In this document: one piece after another, positions 1 through 8,652 of the stretch | How the letters are laid out: each line of letters begins with the position of its first letter | Numbering within the stretch: the first letter of the stretch is position 1 | Source of the DNA: Methylocystis suflitae | GTDB taxonomy: Bacteria > Pseudomonadota > Alphaproteobacteria > Rhizobiales > Beijerinckiaceae | NCBI RefSeq assembly: GCF_024448135.1 | Contig: NZ_JAMRYX010000071.1 | Span: 1-64,000, forward strand | Length of the DNA stretch: 64,000 nucleotides | Direction of reading: 5' to 3' | Program-made: the position numbers and the translations under genes | Notes under the pieces: generated by a model | What the model was told of the DNA's origin: nothing | The model's database searches: none | What the model saw: the letters and a program-made list of their open reading frames with translations, nothing else

Positions 1-172
1 CCGCGCCGATGACGGCGCAGAACGGAGCCTCGGCGTCGCTAATGGAAAAGCCTCCCTTGGGCGGCGTTTTTCGATGCGCACAATGGCGGAGGTTCACGCC
101 TCCGCTCGCGCCACGCCTGCGTTTCGGTGGCTCTCATATCATGTGCGCGCTGGCGCGCGGAAAAAAAGCTGA
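1..172. other. Left-edge stretch without a convincing gene
   Basis: No reading frame here resembles a known protein. Two structures are visible. The first is an imperfect hairpin flanked by A-runs and T-runs at about 46-76 (AAAAGCC ... GGCGTTTTT), which could act as a terminator in either direction. The second is a perfect 7-bp inverted repeat at about 86-105 (GCGGAGG / CCTCCGC). The promoter of the rluD-type gene that follows must lie in this stretch, but I cannot point to its -35/-10 boxes. Confidence 0.4.
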
Positions 173-1195
173 ATGACGGTCAAGGCTCTGCCTCAAATTG
201 ACGCATCCGCCGAGCGCTTCGAATTTCTCGTTGCGCCGCAGCACGCCGGCGCCCGGCTCGACCGCTTTCTCGCGGAACAGCCGGAGATCGTCGCCGCGCA
301 TCTGTCGCGCAGCCGCATCAAGGGGCTGATCGAGGACAGCCGCGCGACCCTTGCCGGCGAGACGGCGCGCGATCCGGCGAAGAAGCTTGGCGCCGGAGAT
401 CACGTGACGCTCGACGTGCCGCCGCCGGCGCCGGCCGAGCCGCAGGGCGAAGATATCGCGCTTAACGTCGTCTATGAGGACGCGCATCTCCTCGTTATCG
501 ACAAGCCGGCCGGCCTCGTCGTGCATCCGGCGAGCGCGCATGAGAGCGGCACGCTGGTCAATGCGCTGATCGCTCATTGCGGCGACAGCCTTTCCGGCGT
601 CGGCGGCGTGAAGAAGCCCGGCATCGTGCATCGCATCGACAAGAATACGAGCGGCCTTTTGGTCGTCGCCAAGACCGACGCCGCGCATCATGGCCTCTCG
701 CGCCTCTTCGCCGATCACGGCCGCAAACTGTCGCTGACGCGCGAATATTTCGCCTTCGTTTGGGGCGTTCCCGACCGCGCGCAGGGAACGGTCGACGCGC
801 CGCTCGGCCGCCATTCGACGCAGCGCGAAAAAATGGCGGTGGTGTCGGAAACCCGCGGCCGCGAGGCGATCACGCATTGGGAAAAGGTCGAGGATTATGG
901 CGTCGCGTCGCTCTTGCGCTGCCAGCTGGAAACCGGCCGCACCCATCAGATCCGCGTGCATATGGCCCATATCGGCCATCCGCTGATTGGCGATCAAACC
1001 TATGGCGCGGGATTTAAAACCAAGGTCGCGAAACTGACGCCCGCCGCGCGCGAGATCGTCGAGCGTTTGGACCGCCAGGCGCTGCACGCCGCGACGCTGG
1101 GGTTTGAGCATCCGGTGACGAAAGAGGAGATGATGTTTGAAAGCGAACTGCCGGATGATTTGGCGCGGTTGAGAGAGGCGCTGAGCGCAGAATGA
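173..1195 (+). CDS. rluD: RluA-family 23S rRNA pseudouridine synthase (RluD type)
   Basis: This 340-residue cytosolic enzyme converts specific uridines in large-subunit rRNA to pseudouridine; RluD targets helix 69. An N-terminal S4 RNA-binding region (about residues 17-85, with ARLDRFL) is followed by the RluA catalytic fold. The hallmark HRIDKNTSGLLVV lies at about 153-165, with Asp156 as the predicted catalytic nucleophile. Later motifs LETGRTHQIRVHM and GHPLIGDQTYG are also typical. Length matches RluD. It stands alone on the plus strand; the next gene downstream is a secreted RNase rather than rpoH, which often follows rluD in alphaproteobacteria. RluD versus RluC/RluA specificity is inferred from overall similarity only; a second family member lies at 29356-30429. 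Confidence 0.9.
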   Translation: MTVKALPQIDASAERFEFLVAPQHAGARLDRFLAEQPEIVAAHLSRSRIKGLIEDSRATLAGETARDPAKKLGAGDHVTLDVPPPAPAEPQGEDIALNVVYEDAHLLVIDKPAGLVVHPASAHESGTLVNALIAHCGDSLSGVGGVKKPGIVHRIDKNTSGLLVVAKTDAAHHGLSRLFADHGRKLSLTREYFAFVWGVPDRAQGTVDAPLGRHSTQREKMAVVSETRGREAITHWEKVEDYGVASLLRCQLETGRTHQIRVHMAHIGHPLIGDQTYGAGFKTKVAKLTPAAREIVERLDRQALHAATLGFEHPVTKEEMMFESELPDDLARLREALSAE

Positions 1196-1565
1196 GGCGC
1201 CCGTAACGAGCCCTGTTTGAATGGCGCTCCTTAAGCCCTCATGCTGAGGAGGCTGCGAAGCAGCCGTCTCGAAGCACGAGGGCGAGCAAGAGGGCGCCGC
1301 ATGAGGAGGACGCAACCTCGTCCTTCGAGACGCTCCCTTCGGTCGCTCCTCAGGATGAGGTTGCTTCGTGAGCGCCATGCTCTTCACGGAGACCTTTTTT
1401 CTTGGAATATGCCTCAATACAATTGAGCGGGGTCCTCGGAGTTTCACCCCTTACGAGACGTGGCTTTCGTCGCGTCGAAGCAATCGCGCAATCAGACATT
1501 GCTTGCTCGCATTGCCCGCCCGCATTACCCTTCCCCGCGTTGCTGATGTTTTTGGAGTTGGCGTC
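1196..1565. other. Intergenic region with two inverted copies of a dispersed repeat
   Basis: This 370-base gap holds no gene I can support. It contains two copies, in opposite orientation, of a 45-47 bp element at 1236-1282 and 1316-1360. The outer part before the RNase T2 start may hold its promoter. A ribosome-binding site GGAG at 1554-1557 precedes the ATG at 1566. A longer frame opens upstream at 1368, but it lacks the signal peptide and runs through non-conserved sequence. Confidence 0.6.
1236..1360. repeat. Inverted pair of a dispersed 45-bp repeat (CCTCRTCCTTCGAGACG ... CTCAGGATGAGG type)
   Basis: Copy A (1236-1282) and copy B (1316-1360) share the ends CTCGTCCTTCGAGACG and CTCAGGATGAGG in opposite orientation, with variable centres. 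The same element is found again as an inverted pair at 27211-27319, inside the nuo operon. The size and the non-coding, palindrome-forming character suggest a REP/MITE-like element. Confidence 0.8.
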
Positions 1566-2579
1566 ATGCGCGCACGCGCTTTTCGAATCCTGCTTTGCTC
1601 GTCATTGTCGCTCGTCGCCTCAGGCGCGACGGCGGATACGCCTGCATCGGGAACCTTCGTCGCCCGTCAGTCCTGTCCCGCGCTGCAATCGATCAGAACC
1701 GGCGCCAATCCGGGAAACGTCAGCGTCGAGCCGAATGGGCATTATTCCATTTTCGCCAAGAACAAGCCGAACGCGACGCATTATCTCATCGATGTCCCCG
1801 ACGCTCATCCGGGTCGCCGCTGGGTCGCGGTCGGATGCGGCGAGGCGACGCTGGCCGAGGGCGGCGGCCCGGGAATCGGCGGCGAAGATGCCTCCGGCGA
1901 GCAAGAGCATGACGGCGGCGCGGCGGCGCAAAAGCCGGATTACATCCTCGCCGTGAGCTGGCAGCCGGCCTTTTGCGAAGGCAAGCCCGACAAAACGGAA
2001 TGCGAAACGCAAAGACCAGACCGGTTCGACGCGACGCATTTCACGCTGCATGGACTCTGGCCCAAAAAACAATATTGCAACGTCGATCGCCACATCGTCG
2101 CCGCCGATAAGGACAACCGGTGGAACGGCCTGCCCGAGCCCGAACTCTCCGACGCGACAAGGCACGCGCTATCAGAAGTCATGCCGGGAACGATGTCGCT
2201 GCTCGAACGGCACGAGTGGATCAAACATGGCACCTGCTTTCCCGGGAGTGAGGCGGAAATCTATTTTGCGCGCTCGCTCGCGCTGACGTCGCAGCTGAAC
2301 AGCTCCAAGGTTCGGGAGCTTTTCGCGGCGCATATCGGCCAGGAGATCACGCGCGATCAGCTCAAGGCGGCGTTCAACGAGACCTTCGGCGACGGCGCCG
2401 CCGATCGGGTGCGCGTCGCGTGCAAGAGAGACGGCGGCCGTAATCTCATCGTCGAGATGACCATCGGATTGAGCGGCGACATCAAACCCGACAGCAAGCT
2501 CGCCGATCTTGTGGCGGCTGCGCCGGCGACGGATCCCGGCTGCCCAAGCGGCGTCGTCGATCCGGTGGGGCTGCAGTAG
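1566..2579 (+). CDS. Secreted ribonuclease T2 family protein
   Basis: The product is a 337-residue precursor of an acid-type endoribonuclease that cleaves RNA through 2',3'-cyclic phosphates; it should act in the periplasm or outside the cell. A signal peptide covers about residues 1-23. Both family signatures are present: CAS I FTLHGLWP at about 159-166 (catalytic His162) and CAS II HEWIKHGTC at 216-224 (Glu217, Lys220, His221). About 90 residues before the catalytic domain form a Cys-containing N-terminal extension. I chose the ATG at 1566 because GGAG lies 8 bases upstream and the signal peptide starts there. The gene is monocistronic and converges on typA. Role unknown; nutrient scavenging or RNA turnover in the envelope are possible. 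Confidence 0.9.
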   Translation: MRARAFRILLCSSLSLVASGATADTPASGTFVARQSCPALQSIRTGANPGNVSVEPNGHYSIFAKNKPNATHYLIDVPDAHPGRRWVAVGCGEATLAEGGGPGIGGEDASGEQEHDGGAAAQKPDYILAVSWQPAFCEGKPDKTECETQRPDRFDATHFTLHGLWPKKQYCNVDRHIVAADKDNRWNGLPEPELSDATRHALSEVMPGTMSLLERHEWIKHGTCFPGSEAEIYFARSLALTSQLNSSKVRELFAAHIGQEITRDQLKAAFNETFGDGAADRVRVACKRDGGRNLIVEMTIGLSGDIKPDSKLADLVAAAPATDPGCPSGVVDPVGLQ

Positions 2580-2611
2580 GCGGAGCGCCAATCCCCTCGC
2601 CCCTCATCGCA

Positions 2612-2724
2612 CTTCTCCCCGCAAGCGGGGGAGAAGAGGCGTCAGGCGATTCGCGAAAAAATCGCGCGCGCGACGTGCAGAAGGCGCTGCGCCGCTATCC
2701 CCTCTCCCCGCTCGCGGGGAGAGG
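2612..2724. repeat. Two palindromic CTCTCCCCGC-type repeats between convergent genes
   Basis: Two near-perfect palindromes, at about 2612-2636 and 2701-2724, share the core TCTCCCCGC / GCGGGGAGA. They fill the 180-base gap between the convergent RNase T2 gene and typA, and could serve as a two-way transcription stop. The same family recurs at 8081-8240, 11094-11120, 19602-19727 and 50799-50847. Confidence 0.75.
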
Positions 2725-2759
2725 TAAGGTGAGGGGCTTGGGCGATTGGCGAACCTCGC

Positions 2760-4586
2760 TCACTCCACCAGCGCGGCCTTGCCCTTCGCCTTCTTGCGGT
2801 CGTTGGGGTCGAGAAACACCTTGCGCAGGCGGATCGATTTCGGCGTCACTTCGACGCGCTCGTCGTCCTCGATATAGGCCAGCGCCTTTTCCAGCGTCAT
2901 CTGGATCGGCGGCGTCAGACGCACCGCCTCGTCCTTCGACTGCGTGCGGATATTGGTGAGCTGCTTGCCCTTCAAGACATTGATCTCGAGATCATTGTCG
3001 CGCGTATGCTCGCCGACGATCATGCCCTTGTAGACCTTCCAGCCGGGCTCGATCATCATCGGGCCGCGATCTTCGAGCTTCCACATCGCATAGGCGACGG
3101 CCTCGCCGGAATCATTGCTGATCAGCACGCCGTTGCGGCGGCCCTGAATCTCGCCCCTGAAGGGCGCATATTCATGGAACAGGCGGTTCATGATCGCCGT
3201 GCCGCGCGTGTCGGTGAGAAGCTCGCCCTGATAGCCGATGAGGCCGCGCGTCGGCGCATGGAAGACGAGCCGCAGGCGATTGCCGCCTGACGGGCGCATC
3301 TCGATCATCTCGGCCTTGCGCTCATTCATCTTCTGAACGACGACGCCGCTATGCTCCTCGTCGACGTCGATGACGACCTCTTCGATCGGCTCGAGGATCT
3401 CGCCGTTCTCATCCTTCTTATAGACGACCTTCGGACGCGAGACGCCAAGCTCGAAACCCTCGCGGCGCATGGTCTCGATCAGAATGCCGAGCTGCAATTC
3501 GCCGCGACCCGAGACGATATAGGCGTCGCCCGCCGGCGCGTCCTCGACGCGCAGCGCCACATTGCCTTCGGCCTCCTTGAAGAGACGCGCGCGGATCATG
3601 CGGCTCGTGACCTTGTCGCCTTCCGTGCCCGCGAGCGGGCTGTCATTGACGAGGAAGGTCATGGAGAGCGTCGGCGGATCGATCGGCTGCGCCTGCAAGG
3701 GTTCGTTCACGTCGAGCGCGCAGAGCGTGTCGGCGACGTTGAATTTTTCGAGGCCGGCGATGGCGACGATATCGCCGGCTTCCGCCTCCTCGATCGGCTG
3801 GCGCTCGATGCCACGGAAGGCGAGAATTTTTGACACGCGCCCCTGTTCGACGATCTTGCCGGTGCGGTCGAGCACCTTCACCGCCTGATTGGGCTTTATG
3901 CTGCCGGCGAAGACGCGGCCGGTGATGATGCGGCCGAGATAGGGATTGGCCTCCAGCAGTGTGCCGAGCATACGGAAGCCGCCGTCCTCGACGGTGGGCG
4001 CCGGCACATGCTTAACCACGAGATCGAAGAGCGGCGCCATGCCGTCCTGCGGACCGGTCGGCTCCTCGGCCATCCAGCCCTGCTTGGCCGAGCCGTAGAT
4101 GATCGGGAAGTCGAGCTGCTCGTCGGTGGCGTCGAGCGCGGCGAAAAGGTCGAAGACCTCGTTGACGACTTCCGAGACGCGGGCGTCGGGCTTGTCCACT
4201 TTGTTGACGCAGACAATCGGCTTCAGGCCGATCTTGAGCGCCTTGCCGACGACGAATTTCGTCTGCGGCATCGGGCCTTCGGCGGCGTCGACGAGCACGA
4301 TGGCGCCATCGACCATCGACAGGATGCGCTCCACCTCGCCGCCGAAATCGGCGTGGCCGGGCGTGTCGACGATGTTGATGCGCACGTCCTTCCAGGTGAT
4401 GGAAGTGGCCTTCGCCATGATGGTGATGCCGCGCTCTTTTTCGAGATCGTTCGAATCCATCACGCGCTCGGCGACGCGCTGATTTTCGCGAAAGGCGCCC
4501 GACTGCTGGAGCAGGCGGTCGACGAGCGTGGTCTTGCCATGGTCGACGTGGGCGATGATGGCGATGTTGCGCAGCTGCATGTTCAA
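2760..4586 (-). CDS. typA: Translational GTPase TypA/BipA
   Basis: This 608-residue ribosome-associated GTPase of the EF-G family is needed for ribosome assembly or translation under stress and low temperature. The GTPase boxes are intact: AHVDHGKT (12-19), RGITI (52-56), DTPGH (74-78) and NKVD (128-131). The EF-G-like domains and the TypA-specific C-terminus follow. Length is the usual one for the family. A second ATG two codons downstream is an equally possible start; no strong ribosome-binding site separates them. It is a single gene, converging on the RNase T2 gene and lying downstream of the protease gene on the same strand. Confidence 0.95.
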   Translation of the reverse strand: MNMQLRNIAIIAHVDHGKTTLVDRLLQQSGAFRENQRVAERVMDSNDLEKERGITIMAKATSITWKDVRINIVDTPGHADFGGEVERILSMVDGAIVLVDAAEGPMPQTKFVVGKALKIGLKPIVCVNKVDKPDARVSEVVNEVFDLFAALDATDEQLDFPIIYGSAKQGWMAEEPTGPQDGMAPLFDLVVKHVPAPTVEDGGFRMLGTLLEANPYLGRIITGRVFAGSIKPNQAVKVLDRTGKIVEQGRVSKILAFRGIERQPIEEAEAGDIVAIAGLEKFNVADTLCALDVNEPLQAQPIDPPTLSMTFLVNDSPLAGTEGDKVTSRMIRARLFKEAEGNVALRVEDAPAGDAYIVSGRGELQLGILIETMRREGFELGVSRPKVVYKKDENGEILEPIEEVVIDVDEEHSGVVVQKMNERKAEMIEMRPSGGNRLRLVFHAPTRGLIGYQGELLTDTRGTAIMNRLFHEYAPFRGEIQGRRNGVLISNDSGEAVAYAMWKLEDRGPMMIEPGWKVYKGMIVGEHTRDNDLEINVLKGKQLTNIRTQSKDEAVRLTPPIQMTLEKALAYIEDDERVEVTPKSIRLRKVFLDPNDRKKAKGKAALVE

Positions 4587-4712
4587 AGGCCGGCCAGGTA
4601 AAACAGCCGCCTCTGCGGCCGCCCGAGAGCGGCCGGTAACTTGAGACGCTGGCTGTTGTTGCGATGCAGCGTCTCATACCTCAAGGCGGGGGAATTTGGA
4701 AGCGGAGCCGGC

Positions 4713-4732
4713 CTGGCCCCTCTCAGGGCCAG
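4713..4732 (-). terminator. Possible hairpin terminator after the protease gene
   Basis: A perfect 7-bp stem (CTGGCCC / GGGCCAG, loop of 6) lies 20 bases past the stop codon of the S1 protease gene on the minus strand. No T-run follows, so it would be a weak or Rho-assisted terminator at best. Confidence 0.35.
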
Positions 4733-4752
4733 ACGCCTCCCCGAACCGCGGG

Positions 4753-6228
4753 CTACTGGGCCGGGCACTGCTCCCGGCAGCGCCGCCAGGCGGGGATGCA
4801 TTGCGACCCCAGGCCGCCATCGGCGAGACAGGCGTCGCGCTCCGCGTTGCATTCCCGCAGGCACTGCTCGCGCGGCGTCGGCTCCGGCGGCGGCGGGGGC
4901 GGCGGCTGCTGCGCCGTGAAGGTGGTGAGCGGTCCAAGCTCCTGCTCGATCATGCTCATCGGGCTGAAAACAAAGGAGCTGCCGTCGTCCGGTCCGCCCC
5001 ACAGAATGCCGTGCAGGCTCGCCTGGCTGGCGGTCGGCAGGATGGAGAAGACGGGCGAGCCGCTGTCGCCATTGTCCGTCAGCTTGTTCGTCCCGCTCAC
5101 CCGCGCGACGCGGCTCTGGCACAGCAGCCTGATGTCGGTGTCCGCGACATTGACGTCGATGCAGGTCGCGCGCACGTCGCCGAAGGCCCAACCCGTCGTG
5201 CGGCCGACTTTGTTGAGCCTCATGCCGACGACCGAGTCCGGCGTCTCGCTCATGATCCGGAAGACGCCCGGGAAGCTGTTGATCGTCAGCGAGCCGACAT
5301 TATTCGTCGTTCGCGCGATTTCGAAACGGCCGCGGTCGATTCGGTAGTCGGCGTAGGCGCTGTCGCTGAAGCGGCATTTCCTGCCCGAGGGGCACAGGCC
5401 GCCGGTGAAATATGGTGGGTCGCTATCCTCGTCGCCGATCTTATTGCCGGAAAGCAGCGGATCGTTCGGTTGATGGAAATCGTCGTCATTGCTGACGCCG
5501 CGATTCTTGGTGCAATGAGAATTGGTCACGAAGCCGTCGCGGCCGTTGCGCACGACGTTGAACCCGAGCGTGCAGATCTTGAAGGCGAAGACGCCGGTGT
5601 CGATTTCGATCTGGACGCCGCCGGGAACCGGCCGGCTTTTGTCGCGCAACGAGGCGTGGAAACGGATCGGCTGCGTTTCTTCGATGATCAGCGCTTCAAA
5701 CGGAACGCCGAGCGATTTCGCCAGCGCTTCGAATCTCTGGCGCGACGGATCGCCGACCACGCCGATGGTCACGCGATTGCGGCGTTCGTCGAGATCGACG
5801 AAGACGATTTCCTGGCCGTCAAGCGCCGGGCTGAAGCTCTTCTTCCATTTGGCGAGTTCGACGACGTCGTAGTCGCCTTTGATGATGTTCGGTTCTTGAG
5901 CGCGGCCTTTGGCGGCGGCGTTTTGCGTCAGGAACTCCGCGCCGAGCACGCTGGCGATGGCCGACGTGACCTGCGACCGCGCGGCTTTCATCGAGTCCGC
6001 GCTGCGCAGTTCGGCGGCGTTTTTCATATAGACCTGCAGCGCGCCCTTCTCGTCGAAATACATGCCGCCAAAGCCGGGGGCGAGTTCTCCGATCTTGACG
6101 AGCTTATCGTCGAAAGTTGTCACCGGCGCAGAAGGCGCAGCCGGCGTTCCCTTCTGTTGCGCCATGGCGGCGGTCGTGATCGTCAGGGCGATCGCCACGA
6201 TAGATTTCAGCAATAATTTAAGGCCCAT
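4753..6228 (-). CDS. Secreted S1 (chymotrypsin-like) serine protease with Pro-rich linker and Cys-rich tail
   Basis: This 491-residue precursor has a signal peptide (about 1-23, ending AMA-QQ). About 180 N-terminal residues are without a recognised fold and may be a propeptide. The trypsin-like domain carries VTNSHCT (His238), SDSAYADYR (likely Asp289) and DNGDSGSPVF (Ser389), a complete-looking triad. It ends with a poly-proline linker (about 445-455) and a 36-residue tail with six regularly spaced cysteines. The start at 6228 is preceded by GGAGGG at proper spacing; the frame is open further upstream but without a signal peptide. The tail is not a domain I recognise; it could be a disulphide-bonded binding or anchoring module. 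Substrate unknown. Confidence 0.8.
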   Translation of the reverse strand: MGLKLLLKSIVAIALTITTAAMAQQKGTPAAPSAPVTTFDDKLVKIGELAPGFGGMYFDEKGALQVYMKNAAELRSADSMKAARSQVTSAIASVLGAEFLTQNAAAKGRAQEPNIIKGDYDVVELAKWKKSFSPALDGQEIVFVDLDERRNRVTIGVVGDPSRQRFEALAKSLGVPFEALIIEETQPIRFHASLRDKSRPVPGGVQIEIDTGVFAFKICTLGFNVVRNGRDGFVTNSHCTKNRGVSNDDDFHQPNDPLLSGNKIGDEDSDPPYFTGGLCPSGRKCRFSDSAYADYRIDRGRFEIARTTNNVGSLTINSFPGVFRIMSETPDSVVGMRLNKVGRTTGWAFGDVRATCIDVNVADTDIRLLCQSRVARVSGTNKLTDNGDSGSPVFSILPTASQASLHGILWGGPDDGSSFVFSPMSMIEQELGPLTTFTAQQPPPPPPPEPTPREQCLRECNAERDACLADGGLGSQCIPAWRRCREQCPAQ

Positions 6229-6362
6229 CGCGCCCTCCATGAAATCATGCGCGGCGGGCGAGCGCGCATCGCCCGCCTTCGCCGCCAAATGGCGCCAATA
6301 TGGACGTCGTTGGCAGCGTAGGACGTGCGCGCCAGCGTTGCGTCGTTTATTCGAATGAGAAA

Positions 6363-7406
6363 CTAGAGCGGCGTGCCGCGCTCGACCACTGGCGTCCACA
6401 GCACCTGCTCGATGCGCTCAGCTCCCGTCGCGAGCATCACCAGCCGATCGAAGCCGAGCGCGACGCCGCAGGCCGGCGGCATCTCAGCCAGAGCGGCGAG
6501 AAAATCCTCGTCGATCGGATAGGTCTCGCCGTAGATGCGACGCTTCTCCTGCATCTGCGCCTCGAAGCGCCGGCGCTGCTCCGCCGCGTCGGTCAATTCG
6601 GCGAAGCCATTGGCGAGTTCGACGCCGCAGACATAGAGTTCAAAACGATCGGCGAAGCGCGGATCGTCGGCGTTGGCGCGGGCGAGCGCCGCCTCGCTCA
6701 ACGGATAATCCGTCAAAATGGTCGGCCGCTCGCGACCGAGCATAGGCTCGATCTTTTCGGACATGATCTTACTGAACAGATCCGACCAGCCGTCGTCTTC
6801 GACGACCCTTATGCCGTCGCGCGCGGCGGCGCGCGCGAGCCCGTCGCGGTCGTCGAGCTGAGATTCCAAATCAATGCTGGCGTGGATCGCAAAGGCGTCG
6901 CAGACGCTGATGATCTGCGGCTCCTCGAATGGATCGCAAACGCGCCCCATCCAGGCGAAATCGGTCGCGCCCGCCGCCCGCGCCGCGCTCGCCAGCAGTC
7001 CGGCGCAATCCTCCATCAGCCGCAGGGTCGGCGCATCGGCGCGATACCACTCCAGCATGGTGAATTCCGGATGGTGCAAGGCGGAGCGCTCGCGATTGCG
7101 GAAGACGCGCGCAAGGGTGAAAATCCGCTCCTCGCCCGCCGCGAGCAGCTTCTTGCAGGAAAACTCCGGCGAGGTATGGAGATAAAGCCGGCTCCGGTCG
7201 CCATCCGAGCCTATCAGCTCCGTCGCGAAGGCCGAAAGATGCGTTTCATTGCCGCCGGATAGCTGAAGCGCCGCCGTTTCGACCTCGGCGAAGCCTTCCG
7301 CCGCGAAGAAGCGTCGGGTGGCGGCGGCGATCGCCGCCCGCGACTTGAGAAAGGGCTTGCGGTCGGCATAAACATGCCGAGCCCACCAAGGCGACGCGCG
7401 CGTCAT
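6363..7406 (-). CDS. epmA: EF-P--lysine ligase EpmA (GenX/PoxA, class II LysRS paralogue)
   Basis: The protein has 347 residues and resembles the catalytic core of class II lysyl-tRNA synthetase without the anticodon-binding domain. It has class II motif 2 (RVFRNRE followed by HHPEFTMLEWY) and motif 3 (GVALGFDRLVML). EpmA attaches (R)-beta-lysine to a conserved lysine of elongation factor P. That substrate is encoded divergently 94 bases away at 7501, which strongly supports the call. The ATG at 7406 was chosen because it is preceded by a GGGGAG ribosome-binding site; the frame extends 45 codons further but would invade the efp promoter. The aminomutase partner EpmB is not in this window. Confidence 0.92.
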   Translation of the reverse strand: MTRASPWWARHVYADRKPFLKSRAAIAAATRRFFAAEGFAEVETAALQLSGGNETHLSAFATELIGSDGDRSRLYLHTSPEFSCKKLLAAGEERIFTLARVFRNRERSALHHPEFTMLEWYRADAPTLRLMEDCAGLLASAARAAGATDFAWMGRVCDPFEEPQIISVCDAFAIHASIDLESQLDDRDGLARAAARDGIRVVEDDGWSDLFSKIMSEKIEPMLGRERPTILTDYPLSEAALARANADDPRFADRFELYVCGVELANGFAELTDAAEQRRRFEAQMQEKRRIYGETYPIDEDFLAALAEMPPACGVALGFDRLVMLATGAERIEQVLWTPVVERGTPL

Positions 7407-7500
7407 GAGGTCTCCCCGAGGCGGGGCCCGGATTGCCGGCGCGCCCGAAATATGGTCTGACCGCCGTTCATAAACTAGGCCGGCAATAAGGGATACGGAC
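7407..7500. promoter_or_regulatory. Divergent promoter region of epmA and efp
   Basis: These 94 bases separate the start codons of two functionally linked genes transcribed away from each other, so both promoters must lie here or overlap the coding starts. I see no clear operator. Ribosome-binding sites are GGGGAG for epmA and AAGGG for efp. Confidence 0.5.
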
Positions 7501-8070
7501 GTGAAAGTCATCGCCAGTTCGATTCGCAAAGGCAATATCATCGAGAGGGAGGATGGGCAGCTTTACGTCGTCCTGACCGCCGAAAGTTTTTTCCCCGGCA
7601 AGGGCACGCCGACGACGCAGATCGACATGCGCCGCCTCTCGGACGGCGTCAAAACGACGGACCGCTACAAGACGACCGAACAGGTCGAGCGCGCCTTCGT
7701 CGAGGATCAGGATTTCAGCTATCTCTACAATGACGGCGACGGCTATCACTTCATGAATCAGGCGAGCTATGAGCAGATCATCGTGCCCGGCGATGTGATC
7801 GGCGATCAGGCGCAGTGGCTGCAGGAGGGCATGGTCTGCATCCTGTCGATGTTCAACGGCGTGGCCGTTGGCATTCAGTTGCCGCCGCGCGTGACGCTGG
7901 AGATCGTCGAGACAGAGCCGGCGATGAAAGGCCAGACCGCATCCTCGTCTTATAAGCCGGCGAAGCTCGCAAATGGCGCGCGCGTCATGGTCCCGCCGCA
8001 TATTCAGCCGGGCACGCGCGTCGTGATCCAGACCGAGGACGGCGCCTATGTCGAGCGCGCCAAGGACTGA
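7501..8070 (+). CDS. efp: Translation elongation factor P
   Basis: EF-P (189 residues) binds between the P and E sites of the ribosome and relieves stalling at polyproline stretches. The N-terminal KOW-like domain contains the loop PGKG with Lys34, the residue that EpmA lysylates. OB domains follow, and the C-terminus [18 protein letters not shown] is typical. The start codon is GTG with AAGGG 8 bases upstream. Its divergent neighbour is the modifying enzyme epmA. A terminator function could be served by the palindromic repeat that begins 11 bases after the stop codon. Confidence 0.97.
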   Translation: MKVIASSIRKGNIIEREDGQLYVVLTAESFFPGKGTPTTQIDMRRLSDGVKTTDRYKTTEQVERAFVEDQDFSYLYNDGDGYHFMNQASYEQIIVPGDVIGDQAQWLQEGMVCILSMFNGVAVGIQLPPRVTLEIVETEPAMKGQTASSSYKPAKLANGARVMVPPHIQPGTRVVIQTEDGAYVERAKD

Positions 8071-8080
8071 GGGGCGATAA

Positions 8081-8240
8081 CCCTCTCCCATCGGGAGAGG
8101 GTCGGTCCGAAGGACCGGGGTGAGGGGTTGCTGCGCCTTCAAATTTATCCAACCGGATGAGACAGCGACGCGCTTCATTCAATGGGCGCATCCCCTCACC
8201 CGGTCGCCTCCGGCGACCACCCTCTCCCTCTGGGAGAGGG
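8081..8240. repeat. Inverted pair of CTCTCCC palindromic repeats between efp and vsr
   Basis: Two about 50-bp units, 8081-8130 and 8192-8240, are inverted relative to each other. Each has a CCCTCTCCC...GGGAGAGG hairpin and a GGTCGCC/GGTCCGAAGGACC half. A shorter relative of the same family sits at 11094-11120, so the DNA-modification locus 8251-11028 is bracketed by this repeat family on both sides. Confidence 0.75.
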
Positions 8241-8250
8241 TTGCGCGCCC

Positions 8251-8652
8251 CTACTCCAAAAATTCGCGCAGCTTCTTTTCGACGCCGGCTTTATCCTTCA
8301 GCTCGCATTCCCAGACCGTGAGCGCGCGCCAGCCCTGCGCCGCGAGCTTTTCACGATGCGCCGCGTCACGGGCGACATTCCTGGCGATCTTGGCGCGCCA
8401 ATAGTCGGCGTTGGCCTTAGGGCTGCGCGCGCCGCGCGGGCACTCATGCCCGTGCCAGAAGCAGCCATGGACGAAGATCGCGCGCTTGCGGCCGATGTAG
8501 GCGATGTCCGGATTGCCGGGAACGTCCTTGCGATGCAGCCGATAGAACGGCGCGAAACGCCTCAACATCGTCCGCACGGCGATTTCGGGAGCGGTGTCGC
8601 GCCCCTTCACCGCGCGCATGATGGCGGAGCGCTTGGCAGCAATTTCAGCCAA
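8251..8652 (-). CDS. vsr: Very short patch repair endonuclease (Vsr)
   Basis: This 133-residue endonuclease nicks DNA 5' to T:G mismatches that arise when 5-methylcytosine deaminates, and so protects the target sites of a cognate C5 methyltransferase. Family features visible are the N-terminal RSAIMRAVKGRDTAPE, the zinc/structural segment VHGCFWHGHEC, and the C-terminal WRALTVWECEL. Its start overlaps the end of the 405-residue gene by 8 bases, and the methyltransferase gene lies directly upstream of that, so all three should be co-transcribed and coupled. Its base composition is that of the host genome (40 of 60 G+C at 8461-8520), unlike the gene it overlaps. Confidence 0.93.
   Translation of the reverse strand: MAEIAAKRSAIMRAVKGRDTAPEIAVRTMLRRFAPFYRLHRKDVPGNPDIAYIGRKRAIFVHGCFWHGHECPRGARSPKANADYWRAKIARNVARDAAHREKLAAQGWRALTVWECELKDKAGVEKKLREFLE

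Noticed and set aside
9-176. A short plus-strand frame ending at the rluD-type start
   Set aside because: It crosses the hairpin structures, has no ribosome-binding site and no similarity I can name.
1368-1565. An N-terminal extension of the RNase T2 gene
   Set aside because: The extension would hide the signal peptide, crosses intergenic sequence next to a repeat, and a good ribosome-binding site precedes the internal ATG at 1566.
4696-6216. A 506-codon plus-strand frame opposite the S1 protease
   Set aside because: The minus-strand frame has a signal peptide, an intact catalytic triad and a ribosome-binding site; the plus frame has none.
8081-8240. Repeat pairs considered as insertion-sequence ends or a CRISPR array
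   Set aside because: No transposase lies between the units, they are inverted rather than direct, and there are no regular spacers. No CRISPR array is present in the window.
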